The position numbers and the translations under genes are program-made. Of a stretch of 64,000 nucleotides of DNA, positions 44,210 through 54,088 are shown piece by piece. The first letter of the stretch is position 1; every line of letters begins with the position of its first letter. The notes beneath the pieces were generated by a model that saw nothing but the letters and a program-made list of their open reading frames with translations, was not told the DNA's origin and did not search any database. The DNA is from Triglochin maritima (Eukaryota; Streptophyta; Magnoliopsida; Alismatales; Juncaginaceae): assembly GCA_963682175.1 (NCBI GenBank), contig OY821791.1, positions 25,843,826 through 25,907,825 on the forward strand. Reading direction: 5' to 3'.

Positions 44210-46399
44210 TGTAACGTCCCGAAACAGCGGAAGATTTAAAATTTCAAAATAACCAACATAACAGACAACTCACGCGGGAACGTCACTAATACATAAATAT
44301 ATAAATCCGGGTGCACCCAAAATACAAGGAGTTTTCCAAAAGAAATACGACTACAATACAGATACAATGGAAGAGAATACAAGTAGTCGTACGGTCTAGC
44401 AACTGCCGAAGAGGATCCGACTCCAAAGCGCTCCGTCCTCGGTCACCACCCACCGGACCTACTGCGGTCCTGAAAAAGATGCAACAACAATGCCTGAGTT
44501 TCCAGAAGGAAACCCCGTATGCCAACTCACCTATATGCATGCATCACATAATGAACCTATCATACTAGTAGCATGTCATGCCATCAACAGAAATGGAAAA
44601 TAGTTCCCCCGAAGGGTAAAACAGGACATCAGTCCGACAATCAATCATTGGGTCTCCCTAAGAGACCTACTGCAGGCACATGCAGTCTAGTAGCCCGCGA
44701 CATCGCACCCCCCACACGCAGCTACACTACTCAAGGGTTCGGCAGGGAGCCTCTGTCACGTCTACGCGCCGATAGAAACAGATCTGTAAATCTCAGTGGT
44801 CGGGGCCACAGGGACCAACGGGGCCGTCGCCCGGAAGGTATAACAACATCATCTCGGTAGGTGCCCAGCCGAGGAAAACAACATAGCCGGCACAGCCTCG
44901 GCCCAACAATCATCATCGCCGGCACAACCTCGGCGGCATCACCGGCACAGCATCGGTGGTCCATCACAACAGTCCGGCACAACATCGGACAGATCCAGAC
45001 CGAAGTCTGCCAGGTCATCGGGCTCCTCGAGCCGCGAACACCAACCGCGCCGCTATAAAAGCAGGGCAGCGACCTCCGTAGCCCCAAGGGCCGGTAGTCA
45101 CCTCACCCAACGCCAGTTGCGTGCCCGCACAACATCAATACTGGGATCAGCGATCCCTCAGGCCTGCTATACTACAAAGTGCCAACAATCATCTCAAAAG
45201 TCACGGTCCATACATGGAGGTGACGCGTCCCGAACACCCACACTCTTCCCAACGGCGGTCCCTGGGCAGGCACGCATCACGCGCCCACCGTCACCTCCCG
45301 GCTCACGCACAAGGCGAGGACACGGGTTTCCGTGGACAAAGTTGGCATTCACAACGGGACCTAGGAATTCAGTTCTGAGCAGATTCGGTCGACCGAAATA
45401 GTCTAACCGGTCGACCGTTTCCACGAGGAATTCGATCGACCGAAAGTCTGAATCGGTAGAACTCACTGCGCAACACTAATTCCCACACGGTCGAACAAAA
45501 GTCTAAAACCGGTCGACCGAACGAGGTCAAAATCCGGAGTCTGGTCAACATTAAATTCAACTCTATCGGTCGACCGACTCAGGGGTCTCGGTCGACCGAA
45601 AACAGACAGGGTCAACCTAATATTCTAAGTCATATAACCGGTCGAACGCAAACCTCCCACGGTCGAACAACAAACGATCGGTCGAACGAAGCAAGAAATC
45701 GGTCGAACAAAACATGCAAAACTAACAGGTACACTTAAGTTCCGGTCGAACACAACAAGGACCGGTCGACCGACAACAGGTAGAAAAATCCCAACTCACC
45801 AGCAATAATGCACTACCGGTCGACCGCCCCAAGGCATCGTTCGACCGGTGAAGGTTAAAGTCGGGCAAACAGTGCTAAAACGGTCGACCGCCCGAAGGAT
45901 CCGGTCGACCGTTGGTCGTCTTCAACCTCGCGCCAGCCGAGGTTTTACGAAGAAACGCGCCGCCGGAGAGGCCTCCGACCTCCCCCGACTCGACCAACGC
46001 ATCCCTCACATGAGGGTCAACAACAAATCACACTAAGGAGCGGCATACCTTTCACCCGCGCGAAGTCGACGGTGCCGGAGCTCCTACGCCTCGCCTCCGG
46101 TAGACCTCGATCACGCGCCGCGCCTCTCCCGCACGAGCACCTTCCTCCGTTGCCGGTGACGCCTCCTCTGGTGCAGCCGAAAAGAGGAAGAGTGAGAACC
46201 AAGGTGAGTGAGGAAGAAGAGTTGGAGAAGAAGAATGGAGGAGAGAAGGTTTTTGCTTTTAAAACAAAACCCAACCCAAGGCAACACTCCCCACCATCCC
46301 CTACACTCCTAGCCCATACCTCCCTTACCTCCCATACCCTCTCACATCAACCCCACCTAATCCGGGTTTAGCCCTCTAATCACGGTTTGGGTTCTAACA
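44210..46399 (-). mobile_element. E4 3' LTR
   Basis: 2190 bp. Contains tandem-like CCGGCACAGC(C/A)TCGG repeats (44885-44995), a cluster of about 17 GGTCGACC/GGTCGAAC motifs (45386-45915) and a GC-rich segment near 46050-46200. Several open frames cross it but none resembles a known protein, and they recur identically in the other LTR, so they are not called as genes. Confidence 0.93.
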
Positions 46400-46418
46400 A
46401 TCCACCCAACTTAAAAGG
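46400..46418 (-). promoter_or_regulatory. E4 polypurine tract
   Basis: The minus strand reads CCTTTTAAGTTGGGTGGAT directly before the 3' LTR, the place and composition expected for plus-strand priming. A related tract lies at 39155. Confidence 0.75.
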
Positions 46419-46440
46419 ATTTCGTCCCGAAATCAAGCAA

Positions 46441-46989
46441 CTACTCACCGAAAAGCTCTGGATACTGCCTTCTGACATCCTCCTCAATCTCCCAAGTGGC
46501 CTCGCGCTCGCTGTGATGCTGCCACCTGACCTTCACCATCGGAATGGTCCTCCTCCTGAGCTGGTGATCCATGCGATCAACAATCTCGACTGGCCTCTCC
46601 TCGAGCGACAAGTCCTGCTGAATCTCGGGCACTGCTATCTCAATCACGTGCGACGGATCTGCCACATACTTCCTCAGCATAGACACATGGAAGACATTGT
46701 GCAGACCTGAAAACTGCGGCGGCAATGCAATCCTGTAGGCAACCTCTCCAACCCGGTCGAGGATCTCAAACGGTCCGACATATCTCGGACTGAGCTTCCC
46801 CTTCTTCCCAAACCTCATCACACCTCTGGCTGGGGAAATCTTCAGAAACACATGGTCGCCCACCTCGAAACTCAGCACTCGTCTGCGTCGATCTGCATAA
46901 CTCTTCTGCCTGCTCTGCGCTGTGGCCAGTCTCCTCCTGATCACATCCACCTTCTCTGCATACATCTGCACGATCTCTGGCCCAACTAA
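46441..46989 (-). pseudogene. E4 integrase C-terminal part and chromodomain-like tail
   Basis: In the same frame as the preceding pol piece, after a stop that replaces a Gln codon following VGER. It contains GPFEILDRVGEVAYRI (GPY/F region), [16 protein letters not shown] and the tail [23 protein letters not shown], resembling the Tekay chromodomain. The tail is uninterrupted here, unlike the copy at 38310-39136. Confidence 0.88.
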
Positions 46990-49266
46990 CTACCTCTCGC
47001 CCACATCACTCCAGCATACCGGTGATCTGCAAGGCCTCCCATACAATGCCTCGTACGGCGCCATCCCAATACTCGAGTGGTAGCTGTTGTTGTAGGCGAA
47101 CTCTATCAGCGGCAGGTGCTCATCCCAGTGCCCTGCCCAATCCAGTGTGCATGCTCTCAGCATATCCTCCAGGGTCTGTATCGTCCTCTCTGACTGACCA
47201 TCGGTCTGCGGATGAAACGCTGTACTGAATCTCAGACGCGTCCCCAAAGCCTGCTGCAGACTCCCCCAAAATCTGGAAGTGAATCGAGGATCTCGATCGG
47301 AGATGATGCTCACTGGCACCCCATGCAACCTGACTATCTCCTCCACGTACAACTTAGCCAGACCCTCCAAAGGTAACGTGGTCCTGATCGCTAAAAAATG
47401 CGCCGACTTGGTCAGTCGATCGACTATCACCCAAATCGCGTCGTGGAATCTCCTCGTCTTCGGCAATCCCGTGACAAAATCCATCGTCACGTGCTCCCAC
47501 TTCCACTCAGGAAGCTCAATACACTGCATCGGTCCTGCTGGCCTCTGATGCTCAATCTTCACCTGCTGGCAGACTAAGCATCGCTCCACAAACTCTGCAA
47601 TATCCCTCTTCATGCCCTTCCACCAGAAGTTCCGCTGCAGGTCCTTATACATCTTCGTGCTCCCCGGGTGAATGGTGTATCTGGCTCTGTGTGCCTCCTC
47701 CATGATGTCATCTCTCAGCCCATCAACCTTCGGCACCCAAATCCGACTCCTGAACCTCAGACCACCATCAACACCCACACTGAAATCTGATCCATCTCTG
47801 GAAGCCAACTGTAGCAGACCAGCTAACTCCTCATCCCCCTGCTGAGCTTGAACCAACCGTGAGACAGTCTGCGGCTCCACCCGAAGCCCAGCAATCACTG
47901 CTCCCTCTGTACCCTCTGTGAACGGTCTCCACTCTGACACGGCCTCGAGTAGCCTCCACTCCTGGATGCACAGACTCGCAACTGAAACCTCCACCTTCCT
48001 GCTCAGCGCGTCTGCAACCGAATTCGCCTTCCCCGGATGATAGGAAATGGTTAAGTCGTAGTCCTTAATGAACTCAAGCCATCTGCGCTGCCTCATATTC
48101 AGCTCCTTCTGCGAGAACAAGTACTTCAGACTCTGATGATCGGTGAAGACCTCGAACTGCTCGCCATACAGATAGTGCCGCCAGGTCTTCAACGCGTGAA
48201 CTACCGCCGCCAACTCCAGATCATGAGTCGGGTAGTTCTTCTCGTGCACCTTCAGCTGCCTCGAAGCGTACGCGACCACCTTCCCATGCTGCATCAGAAC
48301 ACAACCCAAGCCTATCCCTGATGCATCGCTGTAAATCACGTAGCCTCCACTGCCACTTGGTAGCGTCAGAATAGGTGCCGTCGTCAATCGCCTCTTCAGC
48401 TCCTGGAAGCTGTCCTCGCACTTCTGGGACCAAACGAACTTGACGCCCTTCTGCGTCAACGCTGTCAGCGGCGACGCAAGTCTGGAGAAATCCTGGATGA
48501 ACCGCCTGTAATACCCTGCCAGACCTACGAAGCTCCTGATCTCCGTCACGCTCGTCGGGGCTCTCCACTGAGTCACTGCCTCGACCTTCGCCGGATCCAC
48601 TACAATCCCATCCGCTGACACAATATGCCCCAGAAAAGCCACCTGATCCAACCAAAACTCGCACTTCGTGTACTTGGCATATAGCTGCTGATCCCTCAAG
48701 ATGCCAAGCACAATCCTCAGGTGCTCTCGATGCTGCTCCCTGTCAGGCGAGTATATCAAAATGTCGTCTACGAATACAACGACAAATCTGTCGAGGTACG
48801 GCTGGAAGGTCCTATTCATCAGATCCATGAATGCTGCAGGCGCATTCGTCAGTCCAAATGGCATCACCAAGAACTCGTAGTGGCCGTACCGCGTCCTGAA
48901 GGCTGTCTTCTGAACATCTGCCTCCCTGATCCGCAACTGATGATAACCCGAACGCAGATCGATCTTCGAGAACACTCTCGCCGTCTGCAACTGATCAAAC
49001 AAATCATCAATCCTGGGCAAAGGGTACCGGTTCCGAACGGTAACCTTATTCAGCATCCTGTAGTCGATGCACATCCGTAACGACCCATCCTTCTTCTTCA
49101 CGAAGAGCACAGGCGCTCCCCATGGAGAAACACTCGGTCGAATGAACCCGGACTCCATCAACTCCTGCAACTGTTTCTTCAACTCTGTCAACTCAGCAGG
49201 TGCCATACGATACGGTGCCTTCGACTGAGGTGTCGTACCCGCTACCAGCTCGATGCCGAACTCGAT
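46990..49266 (-). pseudogene. E4 reverse transcriptase, RNase H and integrase core
   Basis: 739 codons open. The coding sequence begins upstream of the first ATG at 49206, since this is the continuation of the polyprotein after the stop at 49267-49269 (TAG where a Glu codon is expected). Order: reverse transcriptase ([32 protein letters not shown], catalytic [11 protein letters not shown]), RNase H ([34 protein letters not shown]), integrase HHCC (CLVCQQVK) and core ([26 protein letters not shown]). All catalytic residues are present. Together these enzymes copy the RNA into DNA and insert it. Only the two stops separate this copy from an open frame, which fits its youth. Confidence 0.92.
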
Positions 49267-50850
49267 CTATCGGTGCGGCGGTAAAGCTGGAATCTCCGTT
49301 GGAAACACATCCGGAAACTCCTGCACAATCTCTATGTCCTCCAGCCTCCTCGTCTCAGGATCAGGAACCACCAGCGTGGCCGCAAACGCTCTGCATCCCT
49401 GCTGCATCAGTCTCTGTGCCCTAACTGCAGACACAATCAGACGACCCCCTCTGCTCCTCGCACCTCTGATCAGAACATCTGGCAAACCCTCCATCGGAAT
49501 CAGGATCTTCTTCTCACGGCAAAAGACCCGCACGTCGTACTGGGACAGCCAGTCCATCCCCAGTATGACGTCGAAGTCCACCATCGGTAACAAGACCAGA
49601 TCTGCCAGAAAATCGTGGTCTCCCGAAGCAACTGTGGTGCCGGGGAAAAAGCTCCCCACAGTGCCCACCTCACCCATGGGCGTGCTGACCTCCAAAACAT
49701 CAGTCAGCAGCACAGGGGTCCGACCCAACTTGCCAGCAAACTTCTCCGAAATGAAGGAGTGAGTGGCGCCGCAATCAAACAACACACGCGCTACTGAACC
49801 AGAAACTGAAAGCGTACCTTCCACGACGGTGTTGGAGTCCCTCGCCTCCTCAGCCTGGATAGTGAAGACTCGCCGAGTCCTCCTGCTCTGCCCCGGTGCC
49901 ACAACTGATCGGCTGCCTCCGCCTCTGCCTACTGCTGGTGGTCCCGGCTTCCTGCTCGGCTCTCCCTGCCTCTGAGGACACTCACGGACAAAATGCCCCA
50001 TCTGACCACAACCCATGCACGCTCCAGTCCGACGGGGGCACTCCTGCCCTGGATGGAACCTCCCGCAGTAAGTGCACGCTCCTGACTGACGTGCTCCTCC
50101 ACCATCGAACCTGGGCCTCTTGCCCGAGTTCCCTGCTCCACGACCAGCTACTCTGCTGCCGGTGCTCACTGGCGCCTTCCGCGCCTCCTGAATACACTCC
50201 CTCTGGTCCTGCTCGATGATCGTAGCATGCTTCACCGCATCTGCAAGGGTCCGCGGCATGCTGTTGATCACCCGAGATCGAAGCGGCTGTCTCAGTCCCT
50301 TCACGAACTTCCTCGCCCGCTGCTCTGGGGTCACACAAATCTCAGGGCAGTAACGCTCCAAAGCGTTGAATCTGCTGATGTAGCTCGTCAGTGTCATGTC
50401 CTTCTGCTCCAGCGACATGAACTCCTCCCTCTTCTGATCCCTGACATGCTGGGGAAAGTACTGCTCGTGGAACACCTCCAAAAACTCCTCCCAGCTCACA
50501 TCCAGACGATCATCAAACAATACTGTGGACGTGGACCTCCACCAGTTGGCGGCCTCGCCATCAAACACATAGGTGGCCAGCTCCACCATCCTCCCAGGTG
50601 CTACTCCAATAGCGCGGAAGATCTTCTCCATCCTGAAGACCAAGTCCTCTGCAACCTCTGGGGCCCTCCTGCCAACGAAAGTCGGCGGGTGCTGACGCAT
50701 GAACCGATCGTGCTCAGCTCCCACCCCACTCTGAGCGCTCTGAGCAGCCTGACGCTCCAGAAACTCGCCCAGCCTGCCCCACTGAGCACCTGAAGTGTCG
50801 TCACTGGGATCACGATCGCGTGGAGAACTCCTCACGCGCCTAGGTGCCAT
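49267..50850 (-). CDS. E4 gag-protease
   Basis: 527 residues from ATG at 50850 (MAPRRVRSS), 130 bp inside the 5' LTR. Capsid-type gag domain about residues 50-200 (FVFDGEAANWWRS, FLEVFHEQYFPQHVRDQKREEF, LTSYISRFNALERYCP). Two zinc knuckles: CTYCGRFHPGQEC (CX2CX3HX4C) and CMGCGQMGHFVREC (CX2CX4HX4C). Basic/Gly-rich linker. Aspartic protease with active-site LFDCGATHSFIS and VILGMDWLSQYDV. It ends at LPPHR with a TAG. Gag assembles the particle; the protease matures it. If the stop at 49267 is real, the copy could still make Gag-protease but not the enzymes. Confidence 0.9.
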   Translation of the reverse strand: MAPRRVRSSPRDRDPSDDTSGAQWGRLGEFLERQAAQSAQSGVGAEHDRFMRQHPPTFVGRRAPEVAEDLVFRMEKIFRAIGVAPGRMVELATYVFDGEAANWWRSTSTVLFDDRLDVSWEEFLEVFHEQYFPQHVRDQKREEFMSLEQKDMTLTSYISRFNALERYCPEICVTPEQRARKFVKGLRQPLRSRVINSMPRTLADAVKHATIIEQDQRECIQEARKAPVSTGSRVAGRGAGNSGKRPRFDGGGARQSGACTYCGRFHPGQECPRRTGACMGCGQMGHFVRECPQRQGEPSRKPGPPAVGRGGGSRSVVAPGQSRRTRRVFTIQAEEARDSNTVVEGTLSVSGSVARVLFDCGATHSFISEKFAGKLGRTPVLLTDVLEVSTPMGEVGTVGSFFPGTTVASGDHDFLADLVLLPMVDFDVILGMDWLSQYDVRVFCREKKILIPMEGLPDVLIRGARSRGGRLIVSAVRAQRLMQQGCRAFAATLVVPDPETRRLEDIEIVQEFPDVFPTEIPALPPHR

Positions 50851-50967
50851 CTGTCACCACAACAATCAACAGATAAGCAACAATGCATGCATGAGCTACG
50901 AAATTAATGCATGCCTCTAGCACTACTCCTAAGGGTGGTTCTTTAGACGAAGACACAGGAATCGATC

Positions 50968-50979
50968 GCTCTGATACCA
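50968..50979 (-). promoter_or_regulatory. E4 primer binding site, tRNA-iMet
   Basis: The minus strand reads TGGTATCAGAGC, complementary to the initiator tRNA-Met 3' end, 3 bp from the LTR. Confidence 0.9.
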
Positions 50980-50982
50980 AGT

Positions 50983-53172
50983 TGTAACGTCCCGAAACAG
51001 CGGAAGATTTAAAATTTCAAAATAACCAACATAACAGACAACTCACGCGGGAACGTCACTAATACATAAATATATAAATCCGGGTGCACCCAAAATACAA
51101 GGAGTTTTCCAAAAGAAATACGACTACAATACAGATACAATGGAAGAGAATACAAGTAGTCGTACGGTCTAGCAACTGCCGAAGAGGATCCGACTCCAAA
51201 GCGCTCCGTCCTCGGTCACCACCCACCGGACCTACTGCGGTCCTGAAAAAGATGCAACAACAATGCCTGAGTTTCCAGAAGGAAACCCCGTATGCCAACT
51301 CACCTATATGCATGCATCACATAATGAACCTATCATACTAGTAGCATGTCATGCCATCAACAGAAATGGAAAACAGTTCCCCCGAAGGGTAAAACAGGAC
51401 ATCAGTCCGACAATCAATCATCGGGTCTCCCTAAGAGACCTACTGCAGGCACATGCAGTCTAGTAGCCCGCGACATCGCACCCCCCACACGCAGCTACAC
51501 TACTCAAGGGTTCGGCAGGGAGCCTCTGTCACGTCTACGCGCCGATAGAAACAGATCTGTAAATCTCAGTGGTCGGGGCCACAGGGACCAACGGGGTCGT
51601 CGCCCGGAAGGTATAACAACATCATCTCGGTAGGTGCCCAGCCGAGGAAAACAACATAGCCGGCACAGCCTCGGCCCAACAATCATCATCGCCGGCACAA
51701 CCTCGGCGGCATCACCGGCACAGCATCGGTGGTCCATCACAATAGTCCGGCACAGCATCGGACAGATCCAGACCGAAGTCTGCCAGGTCATCGGGCTCCT
51801 CGAGCCGCGAACACCAACCGCGCCGCTATTAAAGCAGGGCAGCGACCTCCGTAGCCCCAAGGGCCGGTAGTCACCTCACCCAACGCCAGTTGCGTGCCCG
51901 CACAACATCAATACTGGGATCAGCGATCCCTCAGGCCTGCTATACTACAAAGTGCCAACAATCATCTCAAAAGTCACGGTCCATACATGGAGGTGACGCG
52001 TCCCGAACACCCACACTCTTCCCAACGGCGGTCCCTGGGCAGGCACGCATCACGCGCCCACCGTCACCTCCCGGCTCACGCACAAGGCGAGGACACGGGT
52101 TTCCATGGACAAAGTTGGCATTCACAACGGGACCTAGGAATTCAGTTCTGAGCAGATTCGGTCGACCGAAATAGTCTAACCGGTCGACCGTTTCCACGAG
52201 GAATTCGATCGACCGAAAGTCTGAATCGGTAGAACTCACTGCGCAACACTAATTCCCACACGGTCGAACAAAAGTCTAAAACCGGTCGACCGAACGAGGT
52301 CAAAATCCGGAGTCTGGTCAACATTAAATTCAACTCTATCGGTCGACCGACTCAGGGGTCTCGGTCGACCGAAAACAGACAGGGTCAACCTAATATTCTA
52401 AGTCATATAACCGGTCGAACGCAAACCTCCCACGGTCGAACAACAAACGATCGGTCGAACGAACCAAGAAATCGGTCGAACAAAACATGCAAAACTAACA
52501 GGTACACTTAAGTTCCGGTCGAACACAACAAGGACCGGTCGACCGACAACAGGTAGAAAAATCCCAACTCACCAGCAATAATGCACTACCGGTCGACCGC
52601 CCCAAGGTATCGTTCGACCGGTGAAGGTTAAAGTCGGGCAAACAGTGCTAAAACGGTCGACCGCCCGAAGGATCCGGTCGACCGTTGGTCGTCTTCAACC
52701 TCGCGCCAGCCGAGGTTTTACGAAGAAACGCGCCGCCGGAGAGGCCTCCGACCTCCCCCGACTCGACCAACGCATCCCTCACATGAGGGTCAACAACAAA
52801 TCACACTAAGGAGCGGCATACCTTTCACCCGCGCGAAGTCGACGGTGCCGGAGCTCCTACGCCTCGCCTCCGGTAGACCTCGATCACGCGCCGCGCCTCT
52901 CCCGCACGAGCACCTTCCTCCGTTGCCGGTGACGCCTCCTCTGGTGCAGCCGAAAAGAGGAAGAGTGAGAACCAAGGTGAGTGAGGAAGAAGAGTTGGAG
53001 AAGAAGAATGGAGGAGAGAAGGTTTTTGCTTTTAAAACAAAACCCAACCCAAGGCAACACTCCCCACCATCCCCTACACTCCTAGCCCATACCTCCCTTA
53101 CCTCTCATACCCTCTCACATCAACCCCACCTAATCCGGGTTTAGCCCTCTAATCACGGTTTGGGTTCTAACA
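50983..53172 (-). mobile_element. E4 5' LTR
   Basis: 2190 bp, near-identical to 44210-46399. The GGTCGACC motif cluster is at 52159-52688. The minus-strand reading begins TGTTAGAACCC and ends GGGACGTTACA. Confidence 0.93.
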
Positions 53173-53177
53173 CTTTC

Positions 53178-53688
53178 ATTGTATACCCTTCAATTTCAAA
53201 TATGCTTTGACCTATATCCTTTTATCAAGTTTACAAACTATTTTTTGGTCAACTTAACTTTTAGTAATTGAATTCCAAGTTTACACTTTTTTATTTATTT
53301 GAATTTCCAATATAAGTATAATATTAAATTAAAAATTAAGAGAAGAAAATTTTGCTTGAGTTTTCTTGTTTGAGTGTTTACGAAAGATTCGAAAATAAAT
53401 TTGTCATAATTTCTTCTTGTACTTATTTTTATCGTAAAATAAAAGTTCATATATATTTGAAATTTATAAGAACAAACAATGGTAAAAATGTAATTTCAAG
53501 CATTAAGAGTTAAGTTAACTCAAATTTATGATGGGATTTAAGAAAAGGGTGTATGGGAAAGTAGACTTAATATTAAGGGGTATTAGTGAAATAAGAGTTA
53601 CATTTGATATACATGATAGCCACGTAATGTGGGGCGTTTTAGTGATATTGAAGTGTATTTGATGGGTATCTATGAAATTCCGCCATGT
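53178..53688. mobile_element. Right arm of the MITE split by E4
   Basis: AT-rich interior followed by GGGTATCTATGAAATTCCGC, the inverted counterpart of the left arm at 44136. Noncoding. Confidence 0.6.
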
Positions 53689-54088
53689 ATTTTTGGTATT
53701 GATTAGAAGAAATGTAATTACTTTCTAGTTTTATAGAAAGTAACAAGCTTAACGCATTGACTACCAAAGGAACTAGTTCATGTTCATCTTAAACTTATTT
53801 ATCTACGGAGCTGAACCAACTGAAATTACTCTATCTTCTAAACCACTGAAACTCGTGTTTGAAACAATTGAAATCTAGCTATGGCATTCATTTTCCCAAA
53901 CTGAATGAATATTTTTTGTGGAGTTTCAATTCAGAAGGAATTCGTGTGCACGATTGGAGTCCCTAAAACCCAAAAAAGGAGGTCGTTTTGGACGAAATCA
54001 CCTGCCAAAGAGAGGGAACAAAGAGGAGAGCACGGTAGCACCAGGGGCTGAGGAGACGAAGCGAATGAATTTTTGTAGAGCTATTTAT
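53689..54088. other. Noncoding DNA, nothing recognised
   Basis: Ordinary AT-rich sequence grading into purine-rich DNA near 53990-54060. No reading frame, repeat or RNA gene that I can support. Confidence 0.35.

Larger units (their letters stand above)
44210..53172 (-). mobile_element. Complete Tekay/Del-type Ty3/gypsy element E4, 8963 bp
   Basis: Two LTRs of equal length (2190 bp; 44210-46399 and 50983-53172), with TG/CA ends. The flanking duplication CTTTC is at 44205-44209 and 53173-53177. On the minus strand: 5' LTR, tRNA-iMet primer site, gag, protease, reverse transcriptase, RNase H, integrase, chromodomain-like tail, polypurine tract, 3' LTR. The LTRs differ at about ten positions by eye (under 0.5%), so the insertion is recent. 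The single long frame has only two stop codons (49267-49269 and 46987-46992 region). Confidence 0.95.

Noticed and set aside
45121..45401. CRISPR-like or regulated repeat array from the GGTCGACC words
   Set aside because: Spacing is irregular and words are very short; a eukaryotic LTR motif cluster, not a CRISPR array.
44210..46399. Reading frames of 60-118 codons within the E4 LTRs, recurring in both LTRs
   Set aside because: They repeat because the LTRs are near-identical. They have no recognisable domain, and frames are open on both strands due to GC-rich repeats.
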